NCBI GenBank assembly: GCA_022495005.1
Contig: JAGYXB010000105.1
Location: 1-64,000 of the forward strand
Direction of reading: 5' to 3'
DNA length: 64,000 bases
From: Rhyacophila brunnea
Lineage: Eukaryota; Arthropoda; Insecta; Trichoptera; Rhyacophilidae
The first letter of the stretch is position 1; the number at the start of each line of letters is the position of its first letter. The translations under genes were made by a program, and so were the position numbers. The notes under the pieces were generated by a model. It saw nothing but the letters and a program-made list of their open reading frames with translations. It had not been told where the DNA came from and did no database searches. Positions 11,701 through 23,700 of the stretch are shown here, piece by piece.

Positions 11701-14700
11701 ACGATGTTTTCAATAAATTAGTAATAATTTTTAGTTACCTATAATAATATATTATAATCATTATAATGGACAATAAAAATGTTTTTTTACAATCTTAGTT
11801 GTGCAGTTTTGCTTCTAAATTATTTGTCTCCGTATAATACATTATGTATAGGTATCGTACTTGATTAGTTAATACTATCATCATTGTGTAGTCTTAAGTG
11901 TAAATTTTATTGTACAATTATTATTTTAGGAAATCTGTATAAATCTTACAGGTAATTGCTTGCTTGACTTCCAGTCATCAGAAGTGCAATCAATCCGAAG
12001 AGGTAGCTATGATTATTCCAGAAACTTTTATCCAGTAACAAAATGTACCAGTATGCCAATGTGAACATCAATGCACTGCGTCTAAACTTGTAACCGAGGG
12101 CTATTCCAATAGATCCTGAAAAGAAATTGTATAATTTATTTTCATAGACTAGACTTCACCCGCCATACCCATGCGAATTCCAAGCTCACTAGAAATACCA
12201 CCACCGTCGGCAACGAGGTCCGCATTCAACCAACTTGGAGTCTCATGGAGGTCAAGGCTGTATTCTGTGAGGACCGAATGTCGTTTGTTTAACGCGTGCG
12301 TAGCGTGTTACTTGTGCTCCTGTATGGCTGTGAGACATGGCATCTTACTGAGCATCAAGAGTGTCGGCTTTTGAGCTTTGAGAATCAATGTCTCCGCCGA
12401 ATCTTAGGGGTATATTAGTACGACTGCGTTACAAACACCCCAGTACGTGAGCAGACACAGCAGCCTTCGGTGATTGAGGTTAACATGGAGAGACGCTTTA
12501 CGTGGCTGGGACACATATTCCGGATGCCGTCAAAGAGTGTGACACTTCGAACCCTTGTGACAAAGCCTCAAGGGTTGCGTCGCCGTGGCCGGCCCTCCCT
12601 CACTCTGCAGCGGTGCTACAAAAACGACCTACGTGCTGCAGGTCTGACATGGTGGGAGGCGCAAGAGTTGGCGATGGACTGAGGGAAGTGGCGCGAACTT
12701 GTTGCCCTATGCCTCAATACTGGGTCGTGACAGGGTGGAAGAAGAAGAAAAATACTTCATAATATTTGTTTATATTATGCGGTCTTCAGTCGGTACCTCA
12801 CAGAAGAATTGTCCCCAATTGAATACATTACCATTGGCATAGCCTTCCTCCCTGAGATTACTACTTCTGAAGTAGAGCATGCGATAACAGGCATGAAAAA
12901 TGGGAAAGCTCCTGGAGAGGATGGGTTAACAATTATTACATCCACGATAGAGACGGTAAAACCGTGAATGAAGTGGTTGCACGACTTTTCACAGCCCGTC
13001 TGCACGACGAGAATATCTTAAAGGCCTGAAAAATGGCTCGATCATCATCTTGCACAAATAAGGATACCATAAGGATCTGAAAAATTATCGGCCGAAAAGT
13101 TTGTTGATAATTCTGTACAAAGCTTTCACAAAGGTACTCGCCAACCGCCTAGAAACTGTGTCAGATGAGAACCAACCGAGAGAGCAAAACGGATTTAAAA
13201 GAGGCTACAGCAGAATGGATCAACATTTATAGGTATTATAAAGGTTGGCAGGGAAGTTATAGAACGATATCAAGAAGAATAATATAGACTACCACGCTAC
13301 TTGGGTTTCATTGATTATGAGAAGGCATTTGATTCTATAAGAGAATTCCTCAATAGTAGACGCCTTGTACAACCAAGGAATCTTTAGTCGATATATAAGC
13401 AGCCTGTATATATTATAGATAGGTGCAACAGTCACTGTAAAGTTTCATAAGCCGTCTTGCAGGTTTCCCATTAGCAAGGGTGTCTGACAAGGCGACACGA
13501 TCTCGCCCAAATTATTCACCGCTACCCTGAAAAATCTATTCAGGCGACTTGACTGGGAGAACAGTGGGATCGCCATTATCGGCGAATATCTCAGTCACTT
13601 GCGTTTTCCAGACGACATTGTTGTCTTTGCGAACGACCCAGAAAACCTTCAGAACAGGACGCAGGAACTTGCAAATGAAAGCTGCAAGGCAGGTTTAAAG
13701 ATAAATGTTTCAAAGACAAATGATAAACTGATTTGCTGAACCAAAAAAATCCTCAACAATGGCACTCAAATCGAGCGAGTCAACAACTGGTACTTCTATC
13801 TTGGACAACAAAAAATGTCAATTGACGGGTGGTGTGTATGACGAGATTGCTCGTCCAAGCAAACTAGCATGGAGTATATCTGGCTGCACTGAATAGTATC
13901 TTCAAAAGTGATCTCCTACTGTATTTTAAGCGTAAAGTGTTTAACCCATCTGTGCTCACGTATGCATGTGAAACATGGAAAGGTGAAACACTTTTGTGGA
14001 GAGAAATGGCAATGGGCTGAACATGTCGCTCGGCGAGTGGACAGTGAACAAGCGCTAGACAAGTCCCATCATACAGTAGTACCCAAGGGGCATAAAACGC
14101 CCACAGGAGCACCCTGAAACCCGCAGATAGACGAACTCATAAAGTTCGGTGGATTTACGGCAGCGAATAACTAAGGACCGAGAAGAGTTGGGGGAGTTAG
14201 AGGAGGTCTTCATCAAGTTGGTCGACCCCGGCGAAGGATGGTGAAGATATTATTTCCCTATCTATGATTCTATGACTTTATTTCTATTGAAAGCATTGAT
14301 ATAAAATATATTTTTTCTCTTTCAATAATTTATGCTTGGATATAATAATATAACATAGCGGCTCTCGTGGTGCAGTGGGTAAGGCGATGGCCTTCCACCC
14401 GAGAGTATTCTGGATTCGATTCCCGGTCATGACAAAAACATTTATGTGTTTTTCTCAAAGCCTGGGTGTTTGTGATTGTTCATAATTACTTACAACCACC
14501 TTGTACGAAAAAGCAAGGACATGGTTATTAATAATTCTAAAAAAAAATATTATGTATGTAGTAGACTTTTGTAAATTTCAATGATCTAATGGTCTAAACT
14601 CTAAAAATGTACTTGCAGCAATGTTTACCTACGTCATTCACGTTATTATTGAGGTTCACAGACACTTTTATGTATCTAGCAAGAATGGATTATTTGTTTA

Positions 14701-17700
14701 TTAAATTGATTGACGACACGATTTCTTACTCAATCGATAAAATCATAAGTACATACGAGGAATAATGAATCCGTAATTGAAGGTTACAATAAAAAAAAAT
14801 CCCGAAAAAAATTATTTGTCAGCTTTTTTACCCACTGAATATGGATAGGTACGAAAATAGTAATGTAAATTTTGTTATTTTTGTTTTGATTAAGTAGGTA
14901 CATATTTAAAATATATGTGCCTACATTCTTGCATAATGAGAAAAGTACAAGTAAAATTATTTATAAAAGAAAATTATAAGTGGTATTTACGAAAATATTC
15001 TTTTATTTTAGTATACTATTTAATTTTTTACTGATTGAGAATTTTGGGACGACAATCTCAAGTATGTACCTAGGTCCTATAGCTTCCAAACCGGTCGAAA
15101 CCGAAACCGGCTAACCGGGTAACCGCGGATTTCTAGTCTTACCGAAAACCGGGTATTTTTCTTCATATTAAGAAAAATAGAATAACGTAATCTAATATAT
15201 AAAAATTAATATTTGTTTGTTTGTATGTTTGTTTGTTCGTATTGTATGCCCTGCCAAACCGTTCATCCGATTGCGATAAAACTTTGTCTACTTATTGCTT
15301 GCACTTGCGCGAAGAGTATAGGCTATATCTTATATATAAAATTAATGTCTGTCTGTATGTCTGTCTGTCTTTCTGTCTGTCCCGTATGCGTTCCTATACC
15401 ATTCATCCGATTGCGATGAAATTTTGGTAAGTGGTTGTATGCACACCCGCAAAGGTTTCTGAATTAGTACAACAATCTCCTTCTTCTTCTTCTTCTTCAT
15501 TCTATCTTCTTTTATCCTTTTATCCGTATGGTCCCTATACCATCCATCCGATTGCAACGAAACTTTCGTCAGTTATTGTACGTACACCCGCAAAGGTTTC
15601 TAAATTAGAAAAACCATCTTCTTCTTCTTCTTCTTCATTATATCTTCTTTTATTCGTATGGTTCCTATAAAATTCATCCGATTGCGATGAAACCTTCGTC
15701 AGATGTTGTGGTAACACCCGCAAAGTTTACTGACTTAGTACAACCATCTTCTTCTTCTATTCTATATTCGTATGCGTTCCTATTCCATTCATCTGCTTGC
15801 AATAAAACTTTCGTCAGGAATTGTGCCAACACCCGCGAAGGTTTCTGAATTAGTACAACCACCTTCTTCTTCTTTTATTCGTATGCGTTCCTATACCATT
15901 CATCAGATTGCAATGAAACTTTGGTGAGTTGTCGTGCGCATGCCCACGAAGATTTCGGAATTAGAAAATCATCTTCTTCTTCTATTCGTATGCGTTCCTA
16001 TACCATTTATCCGATTGCGATGAAACTTTTGTCAGTTGTTGTGCGCACACCTGCGAAGATTTCTAAATTAGTATTATATAAAATACAAAGTTTGTTGTTT
16101 GTTTGTTCTATCCAATTTAGATTTTTTTTACTACATATTAATAACATTAATAACGTTTGCATATTTTGGATTCGATTTTAATTTAGTAGTCTTTTGTTTG
16201 ACTTTTACTCCTATTAGAATTATTTTCATATTGCCATATTGTATTACACAGATATTTTAATATTAAAAAAATAATTACCTCTTATTATTTTTTTAAATAT
16301 CTAAGATAAATATAACCACGAAGCGACCATGTGCGAAGCCGGGTACTTCAGCTAGTAATATATAAAAACCACAGCGCAGCGCGGCCTAACAAACATGACA
16401 TTTAATATTACCTACTAAATTTGTTTACTATCCTGAGACTTCTTCTTCTTCGACCATGTCCGATCCTAATAGGATCATATAAGCCTCCACGTAGTGGAGG
16501 TTTGTATTGACAGATTTTTGTTTTTACGAGAAATGGATGTCAGCCACTTACTCAACCTATTAGGTCCATATTCTGACGCATACACAAATTTAAAAACAAT
16601 ATGTGTACTTGCCAGACCCATGATTCAAACCTGGGACCCACGACGCAATAGGCCAACAATTATCAGTTAAGCCACGTAAGCCACGTTAACTGATAATCCC
16701 TCAGAGCAATAATATCCTTATTATAGTGGCCCAGGAAGAGCGTCTGCGCGCTGGAGCGACCTAGTGAAAGAGCTGACTAGGGCACCATTCATTCTGCCCT
16801 GCGACAATCGGAAGATCGAGAAGGATGGAAAGTCTTGGTTGCTCAAAGGATGGCAAAATTAAAAAGTGGGCACGATCCTCAGCCATGAGTGTACGACCGA
16901 GAAGAGAAAGAATACACCTTTGTAGAATGCAAATGGAATTTCCAAAAATCCCACCGACTTCGCTTGGTTCATATCCCATATGCATAGTCAGTCATATTTA
17001 TTTATTTTCGTTGAATAAATTTAAGAATACATATTATTACAGATGGTGTTGGTTAGTTTTTTTAAAAATCATTGAGCCCTGCGTAAGCCAAACCATAATC
17101 GATAAAAAATATTCTTCTATCTATAAAATATCTGAAATTATGTGAGTGTGGTTTAATGGCATAATTTTAAATATTTTATAATACGAGGGTGGGTCAATAA
17201 TTCCTTAGAAAAAAGCATTAAAACAGGTTTTATTTTTGTATTTTCTTTTTATTTCTCAACATAATTTCCTTGGAGCTCAATACACTTGGTTAGACGTTTC
17301 TCAATTTTTTTTAAACTGTCAGAAAAATAAGTTTTTGGAAGGTCCTCAAAATAAGCATTTGTCCGATCGATGACTTCTTCATTTGAAAAAAAACGTTGTC
17401 CACTTAGCCATTTTTTTAAGTTTGGGAAAAGGAAAGTCACTGGGGGCTAAATCTGGCGAATACGGTGGGTGGTCGACCAATTCGAACTTCAATTCTTCAA
17501 TTTTAGCCATTGATCGTAAACATGTGTGAACACGGGCATTGTCCTGATGAAAGATGATTTTTTTCCTGTTTAAATGAGGCCGTTTTTCTTCAATTTTGTT
17601 TTTTAGCTGGTCCAATAAAGATGCATAATAATCCCCTGTTATTGTTTTTCCCTTTCCAAATAGTCAACGAAAATAATTCCACGTGCATCCCAAAATACAG

Positions 17701-20700
17701 TAGCCATAACCTTACCAGCTGATTTTACGGTTTTCGCCTCTTTGGACATGGTTCGCCTTTCGCAATCCACTGCTTTGACTTTCGTCTCGGGAGTATAGTG
17801 GTGTATCCATGTTTCATCTACAGTCACAAAGCGACGAAAAAATTCATCCGGATTGCGTTGCATGAGCGACAACAGGCTTTAGAGGCCACCACCCTATTGC
17901 GTTTATTGTCGACTGTGAGCAAACGCGGCACCTATCTTGCAGAAATGTTTTTCATGCCCAATTTGTCATGTAAACTAGAAATGACGCTACCTTTTGAGAT
18001 CCCTGTAACCTCAATTATCTCACTCAACTTTAATCTTCGGTCACTTAACACCATATCGTGGATTTTATTGATCATTTCTGGTGTAGTCACCTCTACAGGA
18101 CGTCCTGAGCGTGGTTCATCCTTGTTGATGTACGACCACGTTTAAATTCATTTAACCAGTTATAAATAGTTGCAAGTGAAGGAGCAGATATGCCGTGAAC
18201 TAAATCCAACTCATTTTTTATTTCCTTTGCTGTTAACCCTTTATATTAAAATGTTTAATAACAGCTCTAAACTCAATTTTCTCCATTTTCCATTTTTCCA
18301 TTTTCCACAAGCAAATTTTTTTTTTAAATGTACGAGAAACACACAACAACCCGACTAATCTGATTGAAACTTCGCAGCATACTGAATCGGTAGTGCCGCT
18401 GCATGAAAACAAACCGCTTACAGTACTAGTCGCGCCACCTGTCGGCTTTTCTAAGGACTTATTGACCCACCCTCGTATATAAACGAATATTTTTGACTGT
18501 AAGTTATCTACTATGGCTTAGGTAGGTACGGTTTAAATGAATTTTAAAAACTAACAAACATTATCCACACATTGTAGTATTAGTTCAATGAAAATAAATA
18601 CGTTTGAGTGAAAAAGTTTAGCGTGCACTATTTATGTCGGATCTTAACAGCCTACGGCCTCCCTTCGCCACTACTACTTATTATTATATAGTACCTTGGT
18701 TAAAACTACAGAAGCCAGTACCCAATATTAACGACATTTCTGAAGCACTTCAGTTTCTAGACTAGTTAAGCTCGTCGTAATTAAGTAGGGCGCAGGTGGC
18801 TAAATTGATAAAGCACATTGGTCGAAAACCGATGAATACAGTTTCGTGTCCTGTCCGGCGCTATATACCTATTTTTTTTTTTACTTTTTTGAATAGGTAT
18901 GTCTGTGAGGTATTTCCAAACGCAAGTAAGTATGTAGGTAGGTATATAAAAAAAAATTAAACATGAAACATATTTTTTTAAATTTAGATGAGTTTAAATC
19001 GATTAACCGGTTAGTTATTTGGATAAAAACCGCTAACTGAGTAGTATTTTTACTCAGGTTAATTGGATGCCATGTATCTACATACCTATTATGATATTAT
19101 GACAATGTCACCAACAAGAAAAGTTGTAAATATTATTGTATGGTGACGCATAATTCATCTAGGCTAGGGATTCCAATCCCGGGATCCCGGGATCCCGAGC
19201 TATTTTCGATACCTATGAATCCCGGGATTGATAAGCATAATCCCGAAACTTTCGGGATTGATTTTTTTATCAATTTTTATGGAAAATAAAATAGAAACGA
19301 AAATATAACAGAAAAAATACTTTTAATAACAAATAACTACATTAGAAATAAACTGAGTTGGAATGGAGTTTGATTTATACCTACCCACGCGTAAGTTGCC
19401 GATTCATTTTATTTTTTCACATAAATTAATAAAAATGAGAAAGATTTGACAAAAACAATGCTTCGCACTGTTAACAAAGTAATTCCACCATGATCTCATA
19501 CGTTTTACGGCAGTTTCATATTTGGCTAACTAATTAGATTTATGAAGCGGAAAGGCCATGATTTGCTTTACTATTTTAAATCTCGCTAACCCATTCCTTA
19601 AGTCTTTACTATCAGGAACAGCAATCTCATATTAAATTCATATTATTATTTATATTACAATATTATTTACTCCATTAAACTTATGTATTTCCAAGATTGA
19701 ACGTATACAATATTAACAATAAATGTCTTAAATAGTATAAATTATACTGGATTTATTTTTGACCGGTTTTATCAATGTTATTTGCAAATATAAACATTTT
19801 ATATTAACAATGGAAAAAAATGCCAATCCCAGGATTGTCAAATTGTAATCCCGAAATCCCGGGATCAGAATTTTGGCTCGAGATTGGATTCCCTAATCTA
19901 GGCACTACTGAACCCTGGAATATGATCAGTAAGAAAAAAGCAATTTAAAAGAATAATTATCATTTTATTAAATCAATAACACGATGCTATATTAACATAA
20001 ACGTTTTCGACTGTCAATGACAAAAATACGACAAGAAATCCAGAGCACGAAAATTGTCTAAAGAATGACAGACTTTCTAGATATTAAAAAAAATCGGTAG
20101 TAGCCATTTATAAAATAAGTAATAATGTTAGAATAATGTTCTCGAGAAAGATTCAAAAATAATTATTGTCATACAACATGAAATTTGGCGAAATTTTTCC
20201 AAACTCTGGCCGCTTAAACATCGAAGGTACATTTATTTTGGTTACATGTAAATTGTACGTAAAACATTTCACCGTGGAACAGTTCGCCGTGAGCTTTCTT
20301 ATCGGAAAGCGATGACCGTTAGGGTTTCCAATTTTATTAGATTCAATATAAACATTCAATTTTCATAGCTGATTTTGTCAAAATTCATGAATTCAAGAAT
20401 GAAACCTAACCTTACTTAACCCAACAAATAATCCAGTATATCAGCTGTTCTCAAAATTTGTTTGCTGCTGGCTTCCTGTAAAGTGTAAACCGACAAGCAC
20501 CGTGTTTTGTTTAGACTTGAATTTTATGTCAGTACTATACGACCCAAAGCGGTTAGACGGTCTTTAATATACGGCCATATATTTCCGATTTCCTTCCTTA
20601 CAACATTTCACGATGAAGTGTGATACGGCGGACTGCATACGTATAAGTTTCCGGACACGGTTTATTTTATGATTAAGGTTTTAAGGTACAAACAGGTCCA

Positions 20701-23700
20701 GTATATTAATTTTCCTGTAAATGTTTTATAATAAACATTGATACCAACGCAATTTTTCTAGTATGTATGTATGGGGCTTATCAAAATTATGTACTTACCT
20801 ACATATTATTTTCAATAAAAATAATCTCACGTTGAAATCTTGTGCATGTTTAGTATTGAATTGAAAATTGAAATTTAAGTATTGGTACTATTTTTTTTAT
20901 ATAAAAACACTCATTCCAACTTAAAAGGAAATTAACAGAAGCATATCCTGTATTGTGAAATAAATTATTTAAAAAAAATGTTCGAAAAGAGCTTGAAAAA
21001 AATCGCGCACAAAACCTGTATTGCAGTAGTTGCATGACAACAGATCTCTCACAAGATATTTTTTGACATTGAATACAGAATACATAAATAAAATATTACA
21101 TGACGTATGGCTGCACAATTCATTTATAATATGCATTGTCATTTCCAACAGTGTTGGAAGGAATTTAAAACTAATAATTATTCACAATTAAACCACAATT
21201 TCCATTCAATTTATTGTGAAAGAAATAAATAATTTAATTAAAATAAAACAATAATGAGACTTTTATTATATTATGCTTAAGATTAAGAACAATGCTTGGG
21301 CATATACCTACACATTTACATTTACTGAAAGCATCTAGCGATATCGGATATACTACGTAAAATACAATTTACATTACACATTTAAAACCAATAACACGTA
21401 TAGGTATTGGTAGTAATTATTATTGTAAAAGGAAATTCTCTTGCCTCAATATCCAAAGTGTAGGGGATAAGATACGATCGGTCCAGGATTGGAAGATGTA
21501 CCTACTGAAATTTGATCGTTAACTTTCTATTATTATAGAAGTCGGCACCAAAGAGATAAAATGAGTGTCCATTGAACAGTCTCCATTTAATATTACATAG
21601 CACCTATGGTTATTTTCATCAATAAATCTTTATAAAGAAGCACGAAAGATTTTTTAAATAATTAATAGTTTTATTAATGTATTTTATATATTTAGTTTAA
21701 AAATACAAAAATACAGTCAATAAAGTTAACTCGAAACTGTAACAACTTCCGTGAGGTGAAGAGAATATAATAGATTTATTCTACCAGGGTTTGAATAGTA
21801 TTTATAATAAGAAGAATATTATCGAGTATAAATTTGTTATTTCTCACCAAGCCACATAATAAAATAGACCATTGTCATGTAGGGGAGTGTAGGGGGTTTC
21901 CACGGGAGTAGTGGAAAATGACAGGACCGAGGATCTCCCCATCTTAAATCTACTTCTGCGCCCCCTCGTTCATTCGGACCATCCACAACCATCATGGCAC
22001 CTACAAAAAATACCAACAAATGTGTTATGTTTTGATTGTACATATCGAATATAATTAACTGTATAGGATCCTTGGCCGGATGAAGACCTTCACTGTTCTC
22101 GCACCTTTATTTTTCAATGTATGGGGATTCCGCGAGAATTTGCTTGTATAGCTTGTCAAGGTTGCTTGTTTATTAAGATAAACAACGGAGCGTTTGAAAG
22201 TTGAGTTGTTTTAGATATTCATAGGGTTGTTTTTTAACAACATTAAAAATATATATCGTCACCTTAATACTACAACTAGAAAATTTGATTTCCATTGTAT
22301 TTGAGATAGCTATTGAATATGATTTTACATTTCCTTCTCTACAAAATGACAAAACTAGGTAGGCCAGAAGTTAATGGGAACTGTATTAATTTTGGGTTTG
22401 AAAATATTAGAAAAATTTAAAACCATAAATGCATTAAGTAAATAAATAAAATAATATAATATCTGCATTATTTTGTCATACAATTGAACATTATTTAATT
22501 GTTCCTTATTAGACAAGCACAATTTTCCATTTTTATTTTAAATAATAATTATAGCCTAGATTATAGTAAATCAAGAAAAGTTTAAATTTCATTTTCCCAA
22601 CAATGACCAAAATCATAGTTATCTAGTTGTAACTTGTAGTATTAATTGAGGTGACGATATATATTAACACATTTCAAAATAATAATGTATGTTTGCTTGT
22701 TTGTATAAACATAAAGAATCATCTTTCATCGGTTTGTATTATCCTAAATAATACAAATTATTTAATGAGTTATTTCAACTGAACTTTTTTCTAATGCCGA
22801 CACACCAGCCGTATAAAGGCTATTTATTCACTACGTCACCATGTCGCACATTGATTTAAAAACATTCAACATTGTTTTTATGTAAACATGGGTACAGATG
22901 CCGAAAGGCATAACTCAAGTCGCAAAAAATGATTTAAATGGAAAAATACAAAATATAAATCAATAACAATTTAAATTCAAATTCCATCAAGGACCCTTAG
23001 TGACTTAGTTGATTGGATTAATTCTATCTTTCTTTTGATAGAATTTTGGAAATAATAAGGTAAGTATTATACCTATATGATTTGACCTATCATAAGAGCC
23101 TAATTGTTTGGAGTGTTTGGACAAATGAAAAAGATACTTCTCACAACTTGGAAATACACAAGTAGCATGCTTTAGCGGAAATGGTAATAGATAATATTTT
23201 TTCGCAAATATATTCATTCTTTATTGTTTTTCATTTATTTTGTAGATTTTCTGATAAATTGATTGTGCTATTTAAATATTTTAAAAATATGTTATTAGTT
23301 TATTATTTTACTTTTTATTTGAAAGAAATAAAAAATATTTGTAATGAGATTTTCTCAAATATACTAATTAGGTACCAAACTAATTTATATTATTCACATA
23401 CACGTGCACACAAATACTGACTTACCGCTTATATTGAGTCATCTCATATGGTTAACATTATTCAAAACATCAACATAACCTCATTTTATTTTTCGCGTAT
23501 CAAAACAGAGAAGAAAATACTAGAAACATGATATTTTTTTGAACATCTGAAGAGTATCTTACCAAATAGCATCCTTGTTACTCCAAGACTGGCTGGATCG
23601 GTGGGTTTATACAGAAAATTGACAAAATTGTTAAATGAAACATCGTGAAATCGGTGACCGGTTTTCTTCAACAGAAAACTATCAAAATCTTTTAAATTTC

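Noticed and set aside
14358..14430. tRNA gene
   Set aside because: Pol III boxes are present, but there is no proper acceptor stem, and a retroposon body with an A-tail follows. The same reasoning applies at 37590 and 56700.
15385..16080. CRISPR-like direct repeats
   Set aside because: Repeats are long, degenerate and unequally spaced, spacers are TTC tracts, and the whole lies within Helitron ends in a eukaryotic genome.
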